From Chitinophagaceae bacterium (GTDB taxonomy: Bacteria; Bacteroidota; Bacteroidia; Chitinophagales; Chitinophagaceae), in the NCBI GenBank assembly GCA_947489175.1, contig CANLED010000001.1:1-53141 (forward strand): 53,141 nucleotides of DNA. The letters run 5' to 3'. The notes under the pieces are model-generated. The model made no database searches, was not told the origin of the DNA, and worked only from the letters and a program-made list of their open reading frames with translations. A program made the position numbers and the translations under genes. Shown here piece after piece: positions 1-8,326 of the stretch; the stretch's first letter is position 1; each line of letters starts with the position of its first letter.

Positions 1-1
1 C

Positions 2-991
2 CTGGCCACACCCAACCACTGGCATGCATTGCAAACCATCTGGGCCTGCCAGGCCGGGAAAGACGTTTACGTGGAAAAGCCCGCCACGCACAATATTCAC
101 GAGGGCAAGAAGATGATCGAAGCGGCCTACAAATACAACCGCATTGTGCAACACGGTGTGCAGTTGCGCAGCTCAGTGGCCATCCGCGAAGCGGTGAAAC
201 ACCTCGAAGAAGGACTGATTGGAAGGGTATACATGTCGCGAGGATTGGTGTACCGCAGAAGGCCAGACATTGGCAACAAGGGCATCTCTCCGATTCCTGC
301 AGGACTGAACTACGATCTTTGGTGCGGACCTGCACCGATGCGTCCTTTCAGCAAAAACCTTGTTCACTACAACTGGCATTGGCATTGGAACTATGGCAAT
401 GGTGATGTGGGCAACCAGGGTATTCATGAAACCGATCTCTGCATGTGGGGATTGGGCGTAGACCAGCTTCCTGAGCGCATCACTTCCATGGGTGGAAAAT
501 TCCTCTGGGACGATTGCAAGGAAGTGCCTGAAATACAAACATCCATCTACCATTATCCCAAACAAAAAAAGATCATTCAGTTTGAAGTCCGTCACTGGAA
601 CACCAACCTGGAAGATGGTGCAGGTGTGGGCAATATATTTTATGGCGAAAAAGGTTATATGGTGGTCAAGGGATACAATACCTACGAAACCTATCTGGGC
701 GAAAAAAGGGAGAAGGGACCAAGCCGTTCTGAAGGCGGTGAAATGGGTCTTCATCTACAAAACTGGTTTGATGCCATCCGCGCAAGGGACATGAGCATCC
801 AACACGGGCCGGTTCAGACTGGACACCTCTCCTCATCACTGGCACATTTGGGCAATATTTCCTATCGCCTTGGCCGCCAACTGGAGTTCGACCCTGTGGC
901 CGAAAGGTTCATTGGCGAAGGCGAGAATGAAGCCAATGCCATGCTGAGCCGTGATTACAGGGCACCTTATCTTTTGCCAGACGTCATCTGA
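2..991 (+). CDS. Gfo/Idh/MocA family oxidoreductase, 5'-truncated by the window
   Basis: The frame is open from base 2 with no start codon, so the N-terminal Rossmann NAD(P)-binding half is mostly missing; 329 residues remain. The first residues read ATPNHWHA, followed by DVYVEKP, the Glu-Lys-Pro signature of Gfo/Idh/MocA sugar dehydrogenases. Further in, GNGDVGNQGIHETD and the C-terminal alpha/beta domain match the long Bacteroidota and Planctomycetes subgroup, often exported by a Tat signal. Family members oxidise or reduce a sugar or cyclitol hydroxyl; the substrate cannot be read here. The gene is much richer in G+C than the locus to its right (38 of 60 bases at 1-60, 34 of 60 at 841-900) and runs the opposite way, so it probably belongs to the resident chromosome and not to the arabinose locus. 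Confidence 0.9.
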   Translation: MATPNHWHALQTIWACQAGKDVYVEKPATHNIHEGKKMIEAAYKYNRIVQHGVQLRSSVAIREAVKHLEEGLIGRVYMSRGLVYRRRPDIGNKGISPIPAGLNYDLWCGPAPMRPFSKNLVHYNWHWHWNYGNGDVGNQGIHETDLCMWGLGVDQLPERITSMGGKFLWDDCKEVPEIQTSIYHYPKQKKIIQFEVRHWNTNLEDGAGVGNIFYGEKGYMVVKGYNTYETYLGEKREKGPSRSEGGEMGLHLQNWFDAIRARDMSIQHGPVQTGHLSSSLAHLGNISYRLGRQLEFDPVAERFIGEGENEANAMLSRDYRAPYLLPDVI

Positions 992-1012
992 TTTTCTTAA
1001 CGAGGATAAAAC

Positions 1013-1064
1013 AAGCCAGCCGTTCAGCATCAAGGGGTAGCCCAGAGCAGGACAGCTGGCTTGT
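1013..1064. terminator. Stem-loop between convergent genes
   Basis: ACAAGCCAGC (from 1011) pairs perfectly with GCTGGCTTGT (1055-1064) around a 34-base loop. It lies between the convergent ends of the oxidoreductase (stop at 991) and the GH5-like gene (stop at 1101), so it could end transcription from both sides. There is no clean T-run, so it may instead be a boundary repeat; it sits where base composition changes. Confidence 0.4.
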
Positions 1065-1100
1065 ATATATATGGTATTTTGAAAGCCAAATGTAATGAAA

Positions 1101-2207
1101 TCAAAACCCTGTGATTTTCTTTAGAAGATCAAAAAATTGCTTTTTTCTTTCAGTGTCAATTTTCCAACTTGCTGGCATACTTTGGAAGCCTGTTTCAAAT
1201 GGCTCATCCTTTTTTCTGAAATCAAAATAACCCCAGCTTATATAGTTTTGAAAAGAAGTAACCATATTATTTTGTGGCTTATCAAAATTAAAATGGTCAT
1301 CTTCATTATTAACAATAGGCATTTTCTTTTCTCCTATCAATTTTTTAAAATCATTATAGTAAGCAACCAATGTATCCTGATTGCTAATTCCGTTCCCATG
1401 CACTAGCAAAAAGTCCGAGGCATCAATCACTTGTTTAGTTGGCCTATTTTTTCCCTGGTAACTTGTGGTTACAAGATAACGATGTCCATTTTCGCTTTTT
1501 AAATTATGCACCATTTCAATAAGCTCATGAACACGTGATGGCTTTAAAATATCATGTTTATATCCATTGAAATTACATTCGTTATTTATCTCAATAATTA
1601 CGTTTTTATAATTTTCTCTATGAAGCCAGTTTATAGTTTGTCTTACAGCTTTCTTTACTGCTAACTCATCATTCACACGCTCATCTTGACCAAAATAAAA
1701 TATACCTAAGATACAAATCATACCTAAATCATCTGCCTTGTTTAAAATCTTACGTAATCTTTGCATATACTCTTTACGCAACCCGCCACTACTGTCAATA
1801 GCTGAGTTATACCAAGGTTGTTTGTTTGAATATCCGTAAGGACTTCCACCCTGTAAATTAACTGTAAATGCGAGTAAACCATTGCTTTTCCATTCGGGCA
1901 TGGCATTCACAAATTCATTAACATTTCTCTCTGCATCCCATTTTTTTGTATCAGGATATGCCCAAAGATTTCTTGTACTGTCATTCAAGTCGTCGAAAAT
2001 CCCCTGTACCATTCGGCTGTTGGGCAATAACCCTTGTACCTTAATTCCGTTATAGATTCGGCCTTTAAAAGTTGGATTGCCATTGATATAAAACTCATCA
2101 CCTACTATGGTTACTTCTGTTTTTCTTGGGTGTAATTTCTTTTGCGCAAGAAGACATTCATGAAATAATACAAAGAGGATTAAAGTGCTTAAAATTGTCT
2201 TATTCAT
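1101..2207 (-). CDS. Clan GH-A (GH5-like) exported glycosidase
   Basis: The product is 368 residues with a signal peptide (hydrophobic stretch then LLAQ). The body fits a single (beta/alpha)8 barrel. IEINNE places Glu210 after Asn, as in the acid/base Asn-Glu pair of clan GH-A, and IVNNEDDHF places Glu302 as the likely nucleophile; the 92-residue spacing suits GH5-type enzymes. I do not recognise a specific GH5 subfamily or a close characterised relative, so the linkage it cuts is unknown. It is the last gene of the long leftward cluster, 24 bases after the GH27 gene, and is probably cotranscribed with it. No C-terminal binding module is present. Fold and class are fairly secure; substrate is not. 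Confidence 0.7.
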   Translation of the reverse strand: MNKTILSTLILFVLFHECLLAQKKLHPRKTEVTIVGDEFYINGNPTFKGRIYNGIKVQGLLPNSRMVQGIFDDLNDSTRNLWAYPDTKKWDAERNVNEFVNAMPEWKSNGLLAFTVNLQGGSPYGYSNKQPWYNSAIDSSGGLRKEYMQRLRKILNKADDLGMICILGIFYFGQDERVNDELAVKKAVRQTINWLHRENYKNVIIEINNECNFNGYKHDILKPSRVHELIEMVHNLKSENGHRYLVTTSYQGKNRPTKQVIDASDFLLVHGNGISNQDTLVAYYNDFKKLIGEKKMPIVNNEDDHFNFDKPQNNMVTSFQNYISWGYFDFRKKDEPFETGFQSMPASWKIDTERKKQFFDLLKKITGF

Positions 2208-2231
2208 ATACGGTTATTGTCAGATAATGAT

Positions 2232-3617
2232 TTATTCTTTAATTAAACGAAGCATTATACTTGCATGAGGCGCTATGCTGTAATTTATATCTTTATTGGC
2301 TTTCCCAATGCTGGCTTTTTTCCAAGCATCCCTGACAACATAATTTCCTTCAAGACCAAGTTCACTTAGTAAAACAGTAATTTTCTTTTCTGTATCATTT
2401 AGATTAAATAAAGCAACATTCACAAATTTACCGTTTAAAGATTCTGAAGCCCAGCAAACCATCTCATCTTTTCTAAATACTTGGCGGCTATTTTTGCTGT
2501 TTTGATTAATGTCAATAATTTCTGCATTAGTCATGAGCTCAGTTTCTAATGCCAAATTCTCAGGGAGGTTACCCCCCATCATTAATGGACTTCGAAAAAT
2601 ACTCCAAAGTGTAATATGGGTTCTGGCTTCTTCTGGTGTAAAACCAGAACGACGCGGTTTTCCTACAGGACCTCGTTTAGCAATGGCGCCGATTTGTAAC
2701 ATATCAGCATCGGGCCAATTACCTGGGCCAGAATAAGGAGCCCATTGGGCAAGAATTGAAAATTGTTCCTTTAATTGCTTGAATTCATCCCAAAAATCAT
2801 GACTTACCCTCCATAATTCACTGTTTTCTGCTGCATGATCTCTGTTTGTAAATTTCATATTCAGACTCAAACTGAGTGTGATAGGATTCTTTAATGATTG
2901 AATAGCTTTATGAAAAGCAGCTACTTCCTCTTTTCTGTAAGGATATTTGTCATTTAAATCTGTATCATCTAATTTGATATAGTCCACTCCCCAACTGTCA
3001 TATTGTTTCAAAATAGAGTTATACCACTGTTGCGCTCCAGGCTTACTCATATTTACTCCCCACATATTATTTAACCAGGGGCAAACAGATGTTGTGTCAA
3101 CAATGTCCTTTGCTTTTATTCCATCTGCACCCATTACAGGCGTATTGTACCAAACAGCTTGCCTTGGTATACCCCGCATTACATGAATACCAAATTTTAA
3201 ACCGAGAGAATGAATATAATCAGCCAGTGGTTTAAAGCCCTTACCACCTGCAGAGGAAGGAAAGCGGCGTACATCTGGATGTAAGCGCCCAAACTCATCC
3301 ATTTCGAAATAAGGAACCAACGAACCATCAAACTTATTGGCAAATTGAGGGGGATTACTTTGCCCTCCACCCGGTGGATGTGGATACCACCAGCAAAAAT
3401 CAATTACAACATAATTCCAGCCGTACTGTTTTAGATTTTTTGCAATGTACTCTGCGTTTTCACGTACCTCTGCTTCCGTAACCGTAGCACCAAACGCATT
3501 ATAACTGTTCCAGCCCATGGGTGGCTTAGGGGCGACGTCAGGAGAGTTTTTTTGGGCAAAAACCGGAAAAAATAATGCTGTAAACATCAAGGTCAAAACA
3601 TTCTTTAATAAACACAT
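2232..3617 (-). CDS. GH27 alpha-galactosidase / beta-L-arabinopyranosidase
   Basis: The product is 461 residues with a signal peptide ending FPVFAQ. PPMGWNSYN (residues 32-39) is the GH27 entry motif. YIKLDD gives the nucleophile Asp217, and WRVSHD gives the acid/base Asp274, equivalent to Asp170 and Asp231 of human alpha-galactosidase A. A C-terminal beta-sandwich follows the barrel. GH27 enzymes retain configuration and act on alpha-D-galactopyranosides or on the stereochemically equivalent beta-L-arabinopyranosides. Because every sugar-catabolism gene here is for L-arabinose and none is for galactose, I favour beta-L-arabinopyranosidase, but sequence alone does not decide. A second GH27 gene lies at 34528-35961. 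The 546-base gap upstream may hold this gene's own promoter. Confidence 0.88.
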   Translation of the reverse strand: MCLLKNVLTLMFTALFFPVFAQKNSPDVAPKPPMGWNSYNAFGATVTEAEVRENAEYIAKNLKQYGWNYVVIDFCWWYPHPPGGGQSNPPQFANKFDGSLVPYFEMDEFGRLHPDVRRFPSSAGGKGFKPLADYIHSLGLKFGIHVMRGIPRQAVWYNTPVMGADGIKAKDIVDTTSVCPWLNNMWGVNMSKPGAQQWYNSILKQYDSWGVDYIKLDDTDLNDKYPYRKEEVAAFHKAIQSLKNPITLSLSLNMKFTNRDHAAENSELWRVSHDFWDEFKQLKEQFSILAQWAPYSGPGNWPDADMLQIGAIAKRGPVGKPRRSGFTPEEARTHITLWSIFRSPLMMGGNLPENLALETELMTNAEIIDINQNSKNSRQVFRKDEMVCWASESLNGKFVNVALFNLNDTEKKITVLLSELGLEGNYVVRDAWKKASIGKANKDINYSIAPHASIMLRLIKE

Positions 3618-4163
3618 AATAATCCAAATTTTAAGAGTAATTAAACAGCTCTTTGATCATTTTAGGCAGTATTTCTTCATAATAACTTTTGAAAAAACCG
3701 AATATCATATAGAGATATGGTAATCAGTGAATGAGAGAAATACTCCATTAAATACTTCTGCAATTATTATAAATATTTTTAACAGTAAGATGCTTCAACA
3801 TCCCAGGTTATTGCTTTATAATTCATTATTTATGTAAAAAGTCATTACTGAATATGTTAAGCCAGAAACCTTAATTTAATTTAGCTTCTATAATATAGAT
3901 AAATGGGACGACTTTAAATTCTATTTCAATTCCCAAACAACAATCGAAGATTAATATATGATTTTATTATTTCAATTGTATCTGTCATAGATGATAATTT
4001 GGTTTAATCTTGTACGTGAAAATTATTTTAATAAATATCCCATAAGGTTTCAAATTCAGTTTTACTGATTAACGATCCATACAGCTAAATTTGGTAAAGC
4101 TTGGCACATGAATAAGAACCAGAATTATTGGGTTTATTATTCCCTCATAATGACAATCATTTC
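3618..4163. other. Intergenic gap without a recognised gene
   Basis: This AT-rich stretch separates the GH43 gene (stop at 4164) from the GH27 gene (start at 3617). I found no convincing reading frame or gene remnant on either strand, no RNA gene and no strong terminator. CAAATTTTA at 3625-3633 reads TAAAATTTG toward the GH27 gene. It resembles the Bacteroidota -7 box TAnnTTTG with one extra base, but lies only 8 bases from the start codon, so I do not call it a promoter. The length suggests lost sequence or a regulatory region. Confidence 0.5.
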
Positions 4164-5735
4164 TTAATTATTATCATTACTTGGTTTAAAATCCCGATTG
4201 AGGGTTAATAAAAATTTATCCATTTTAAATCCATCTTCCCTCATTGAAAATTGGATAGTGTGCAAACCAGGTTTATCAATATCCAGATAAATTTGATACG
4301 GCACTCCACAATGTTCTTTTTGTGTACGTTGTTTGCTTTCCCACCACCATTTATGTTTACCCTGGCACCATTGCATTCTTGCTCCCGTTTCCGGCCATTC
4401 ACCATTAAGACCCAAATGTACGCTGTTATCCTCTGTGCCTGTACTCATTGCCCTTACCCATACATAATACCTGCCAGGTGTTTTAAAATTAACATTGTAA
4501 GTAACTAAGCATATTTCACCAGGCTTGTTCGAAAAATTTACTCCATTGTGTAAACTATCGTCGTGGGAAACTCTTGTATCAGGCGTAATAAAAATATATT
4601 TACCAGCGGAAGCAGATGTGTCTTTACGTATTTCCCATTGACGTTTTTCCTGCTTCAAAACTTCAGCATAATCTTCTGATTCCACCTCTAAATCTGCTTC
4701 AGTTTGTTGTTTGAATGACCTATTGTCCATAGGTTTTTCTTCTTTTATCTGTAGTAAACCAGTGATGCTTTCTTCCATTTCAAATAAATGACAACGAATA
4801 TTCCCTTTATTGGGTTGATGAATGCTCATCATTAGTTTTCCATCAAATGTTGTAAATAAAGAAGGATGCCCACCATCACCATCAAATACTAATTTATCTA
4901 TTTGCTGCCAGGGACCTTTTAATTTTCCTGATACAGAAGCCGACTGTCCCACTACATAACCATTTTTTGAAAAACTGCTCCAGAGCATGAGCAATTGTCC
5001 GTTTTTATTTTTATGAAATGTTGGTCCATCGGTAACAAAACCTCCTCCATGTATATTTAACCGTGTAACCCAAGGTGCTTCAGTGGCCTTAAATAATGTT
5101 GATGGTTTACCCAACATTTCTGATAAATTATTATTTAAAGGAACTAATTCGAGTGTGCCATCGTTTACCTGAATCCACTCTCTACAAAAAACCATGAATG
5201 GTTGGCCATCTTCAATGATTAAAGTTCCATCTAAAGCCATGCAATCGGGCGGTGTTTCAGATGTACTGCTTATAGGAATAAAAGGTCCTTCTGGTGTACT
5301 GCTTTTAAGAATGGCAGTGGCTCGTCTGTAAACTAAACTGTCCGCTCTGTTTGTCAATTGATGAGGTACTTTTATTTTAGCATTGGTAAATGTTACAAAC
5401 AAATAATAATTACCATTGTATTTATGAACCTCAGGCGCCCAGCAACCATGGCTTGTATCTGCCCAAAAACCATTACCAGTTTCAAATACTTTATAAGGAC
5501 CTTGCCAGTTTTCAAGGTCTTTACTTTTGTATACTGTTACGCCCATTCTCTTGGAGGGCATTCCCTTATAGTCATAAGAAGATGAGTACATGTAGTACGT
5601 TTTTGAAATTTCATCAGCTAAAATAAATGGATCTCGAATATAAATTTGGGACCGCTTTAAATAGGCAGATTGTTGTGCTGATGTATACAGACTAAATGGG
5701 AATGTCAATAATAAGGCAAATATATACTTGTTCAT
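4164..5735 (-). CDS. GH43-family glycosidase with C-terminal beta-sandwich
   Basis: The product is 523 residues with a signal peptide (MNKYIFALLLTFPFSLYTSA). Residues about 30-330 form the five-bladed GH43 propeller: RDPFI carries the catalytic base Asp, GCWAPEVHKYNGNYYLF is the typical second-blade motif, then ALDGTL and VTDGPTFH. The last motif sits where most GH43 enzymes have an acid Glu (EGP), so Asp may replace it here, as in other members of this branch. Residues about 380-520 form a separate domain with YVWVRAM and FSMREDGFKMDKFLLT, resembling the C-terminal sandwich of GH115-type enzymes and likely to bind sugar. GH43 members mostly cleave alpha-L-arabinofuranosides or beta-xylosides with inversion. 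The gene lies 170 bases after the DUF4380 gene. Confidence 0.82.
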   Translation of the reverse strand: MNKYIFALLLTFPFSLYTSAQQSAYLKRSQIYIRDPFILADEISKTYYMYSSSYDYKGMPSKRMGVTVYKSKDLENWQGPYKVFETGNGFWADTSHGCWAPEVHKYNGNYYLFVTFTNAKIKVPHQLTNRADSLVYRRATAILKSSTPEGPFIPISSTSETPPDCMALDGTLIIEDGQPFMVFCREWIQVNDGTLELVPLNNNLSEMLGKPSTLFKATEAPWVTRLNIHGGGFVTDGPTFHKNKNGQLLMLWSSFSKNGYVVGQSASVSGKLKGPWQQIDKLVFDGDGGHPSLFTTFDGKLMMSIHQPNKGNIRCHLFEMEESITGLLQIKEEKPMDNRSFKQQTEADLEVESEDYAEVLKQEKRQWEIRKDTSASAGKYIFITPDTRVSHDDSLHNGVNFSNKPGEICLVTYNVNFKTPGRYYVWVRAMSTGTEDNSVHLGLNGEWPETGARMQWCQGKHKWWWESKQRTQKEHCGVPYQIYLDIDKPGLHTIQFSMREDGFKMDKFLLTLNRDFKPSNDNN

Positions 5736-5821
5736 ACTATCGGTCTTTTAGTGTTAGTTCAATATTTATCTCAGTATTATTTTGGAATTTTTTCCATGAT
5801 AAATCAGTTTTCATCCACCAT

Positions 5822-5871
5822 TGTTATCAGTTGTTAAATACTTAACAGCTGTGCTTCAATTGTGTTATCAG
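5822..5871. promoter_or_regulatory. Palindrome flanked by direct repeats upstream of GH43
   Basis: TGTTAA-ATAC-TTAACA at 5832-5847 is a perfect 16-base inverted repeat. TGTTATCAG occurs on both sides, at 5822-5830 and 5863-5871. The element lies about 100 bases upstream of the GH43 start at 5735. It could be an operator; no regulator can be assigned. Confidence 0.3.
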
Positions 5872-5905
5872 CAAGAAAAAAATAAGAGTAAACGTAGCAT
5901 ATTTT

Positions 5906-6913
5906 TTATTTTAGATTTTCCACAAGATGTTGAATTTGTAGTGGCTTTATTTTTCTATCAGAAGGAAAAGGATACGATACCAGAAACCATTCTTCAGTAA
6001 ACGACTTCGTTTTTCCGGGCATAATAACTTCCAGCGGACCTATTGGTTCAATTTCCGTCATTTGGATACCATTATACCACACAGATGTATTGGCAGCACT
6101 TACCTCTCCATATCTTTTGTTGTTATATACCTTGAACTTCTTTACAAATAACAAATTGGCAGTTGCCGCATAAGCAATCCAACCTGCGTCAGAAACATCC
6201 ATTTCCAGCTTTGGCTTTTGCGGTGGCCCTTTAATGATCAAATAATCATCTTTTTGAAGAATATTTGAATCTGATGGAGACATATTAATCGTATCGCGAT
6301 TCATAAACATGATATACTTATTAGGGAAACGGCTTGTTTCAGGAACTGGCATAATACAAATGCCGTTGCCTGTGGCAAAAGTTCTTGACCAAAAAGATGC
6401 GTATAATAGTATTCTTCCTGAATTAACAATTATTTGCCTGAAATGTAGCTTACTTGTTCTTTTATCAAGCTCAAACTCCCGAATCAAAAATATTCCGGTA
6501 ATTGAATCGGTTTGGCTAGTTAATTTTGCCGAAGATTGACTGGTGATTTCAGCTTTCCACTTGCCAAAGAAAAACAAATCAGTATTTGGTTTGGTCCGTG
6601 ATGGGCCTATATCAAATCGACCTCCTGCTAAATGTCCTTTACTACGTGGCATGGAAGCTGTGCTTATCCATCCATTTTGTGTTGTATCTTCATACAACAC
6701 GTTTACACTATTTAATGCATAACGAATTACCCTGCCACCCGAATTGGGCTCAAGTATAACTTCGATATTATTACTCCTTAATGCTATACAGCTGTCAAAC
6801 CTATACGCCGATACAAAAGAAACATTGTTCTGTGCTTGTGCAAAACTTATGGTAAGTAATAAAATAATTATGTTACCAGCTATTGTAGTACTATTTAAAT
6901 GCAGATGTGTCAC
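5906..6913 (-). CDS. DUF4380 domain protein, exported
   Basis: The product is 335 residues with a signal peptide (hydrophobic run ending SFAQAQ). The body begins IEVILEPNSGGRVIRYALN and contains GGRFDIGPSRTKPNTDLFF and EPIGPLEVIMPG, a pattern I associate with DUF4380 proteins of Bacteroidota and Planctomycetes. These look like galactose-mutarotase-type beta-sandwiches. No enzymatic activity is established for the family to my knowledge. Its place between a GH49-like enzyme (36 bases upstream) and a GH43 enzyme suggests a periplasmic role in handling released sugars, such as mutarotation or binding. I cannot identify catalytic residues with confidence. Confidence 0.6.
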   Translation of the reverse strand: MTHLHLNSTTIAGNIIILLLTISFAQAQNNVSFVSAYRFDSCIALRSNNIEVILEPNSGGRVIRYALNSVNVLYEDTTQNGWISTASMPRSKGHLAGGRFDIGPSRTKPNTDLFFFGKWKAEITSQSSAKLTSQTDSITGIFLIREFELDKRTSKLHFRQIIVNSGRILLYASFWSRTFATGNGICIMPVPETSRFPNKYIMFMNRDTINMSPSDSNILQKDDYLIIKGPPQKPKLEMDVSDAGWIAYAATANLLFVKKFKVYNNKRYGEVSAANTSVWYNGIQMTEIEPIGPLEVIMPGKTKSFTEEWFLVSYPFPSDRKIKPLQIQHLVENLK

Positions 6914-6949
6914 GCGTTTGTATGTTTATAAAAGCTATTCAGTAAATAA

Positions 6950-8326
6950 TTACTTGAATTCAATACCCCATGTCGTTTCCTTATCAATAATAAAATAATC
7001 CCGTTCACCATTTATTTTTTGTCCTTTTATAATGATATTTTCGAATTTCATATTATAAACAGGGTGCTTATCATCATGCCCCATTACCAAACTTGGTATT
7101 TTCTGTTCGTCATACATTTCAATATTTCGAAAAATCATATCACTCATACTTCCACTTTCTTTATTCCATTGTCCCCATCTGTTTGGCTTTGTTACCAAAT
7201 GAAAAATCCTCCACATAGAATTATCTATTCTAATATTCTCAAATAGAAACTTTGATTTATGGCCTTTACCGCCATGTATGGCACAAATAACCGCTTCATT
7301 TTCATTATCCCATTCATGTTCTACCCGTATCACTTCAATATCACGTACATAGCAATTGCTATAATCATTATTACCGTTCCAACCCAGCTGAAAAGGTGCC
7401 CCGTTTTCCATTTGCCAAATAACACAATTCTTGACTTCGGTTTTGTTTTGATACAGTTTAATGGCATCATCATTGACCTTGAAAAAACAATTTTCAATAA
7501 GCGTTTCTTCTCCTGCAGAGATACCATCTGTGCTAAACCACCAACCCATCATTTTTACATTATCAATATGATGCTTTTTTCCGCTTAATGTTATCATAAA
7601 CCGTGGCGCATGTATCATAGTAATCCCTTCGATTTTCACATTGCTTACATTTCTGAAGTGAATCATATGGTCAGCTGTTCTTGCTGCATAGTCTTCTCCA
7701 CTCATGATGCCTCTGCCAAATATTTCAACATTATCAATGTTTTCTGAATAAAACTGTCCTTTTACATAAGCACTGCCATGCAAGTAGACTTTCTTTCCGG
7801 TGGGAATTATAAATTTTTCCCCTATAAAATGTAATCCTGGTCCAAAATAAATAAGAGAAGTATCAGAAGCGGAAGGAATATTTTTCTCCACAGGATTGGC
7901 AAATATGAGTAATGGATGTTCAATGCTGATGCCGCTTTGATATTCAACTGAAAATTGACCGGGGCTTGTAATTACAAATTCTGAAATATTGTCTTTTTCA
8001 GTTGCTTTAAGTCCATTGCTTCTGGGTATAATATTTACAGGATTTCTATGCGGGGTTAGGTTATAAATACGGACTGTTATTTCTCCGCTAAATGAAAAAT
8101 TAATCCATGCCGTAGTTTTACAGTTGTTCGTATAATGTAACGCATTCATATTATACACAAAAACAGGATAAACTTTTCCTTGCTGAATAATTTCAACTTT
8201 ATAATTTGTAGATTGATGAATGTATGAATTACCCGCCTTCATATTTTCGGTGGGTTCATAAGTAATCACTTCTGCAATGCTGATTAATTGACAAAATAGC
8301 AATATGGCAGCGAACAATTGTTTCAT
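6950..8326 (-). CDS. GH49-like parallel beta-helix glycosidase
   Basis: The product is 458 residues with a signal peptide. Residues about 20-150 form an N-terminal beta-sandwich ending in HPLLIFANPVEKNIP; the rest is a right-handed beta-helix. The catalytic-type aspartates are Asp267 (FSTDG), Asp286 and Asp287 (VNDDAIKLY). Their 19 and 20 residue spacing matches Asp376/395/396 of Penicillium dextranase (GH49) and differs from the 21/22 spacing of GH28 polygalacturonases. QMENGAPFQLGWN also mirrors GH49. Known GH49 enzymes cut alpha-glucans, but nothing else here concerns glucose, so I infer an endo-acting enzyme on the arabinose-rich backbone. Its start overlaps the stop of the fusion gene upstream by four bases (ATGA), implying translational coupling with that paralog. 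Confidence 0.78.
   Translation of the reverse strand: MKQLFAAILLFCQLISIAEVITYEPTENMKAGNSYIHQSTNYKVEIIQQGKVYPVFVYNMNALHYTNNCKTTAWINFSFSGEITVRIYNLTPHRNPVNIIPRSNGLKATEKDNISEFVITSPGQFSVEYQSGISIEHPLLIFANPVEKNIPSASDTSLIYFGPGLHFIGEKFIIPTGKKVYLHGSAYVKGQFYSENIDNVEIFGRGIMSGEDYAARTADHMIHFRNVSNVKIEGITMIHAPRFMITLSGKKHHIDNVKMMGWWFSTDGISAGEETLIENCFFKVNDDAIKLYQNKTEVKNCVIWQMENGAPFQLGWNGNNDYSNCYVRDIEVIRVEHEWDNENEAVICAIHGGKGHKSKFLFENIRIDNSMWRIFHLVTKPNRWGQWNKESGSMSDMIFRNIEMYDEQKIPSLVMGHDDKHPVYNMKFENIIIKGQKINGERDYFIIDKETTWGIEFK

Noticed and set aside
173..754. 193-codon open frame antisense to the oxidoreductase gene
   Set aside because: The plus-strand frame has clear family motifs; the antisense product has no recognisable domain and arises from the higher G+C content.
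3618..4163. A lost gene or RNA gene in the 546-base gap
   Set aside because: Frames on both strands are closed often and show no motif; no stable RNA-like fold was apparent by eye.
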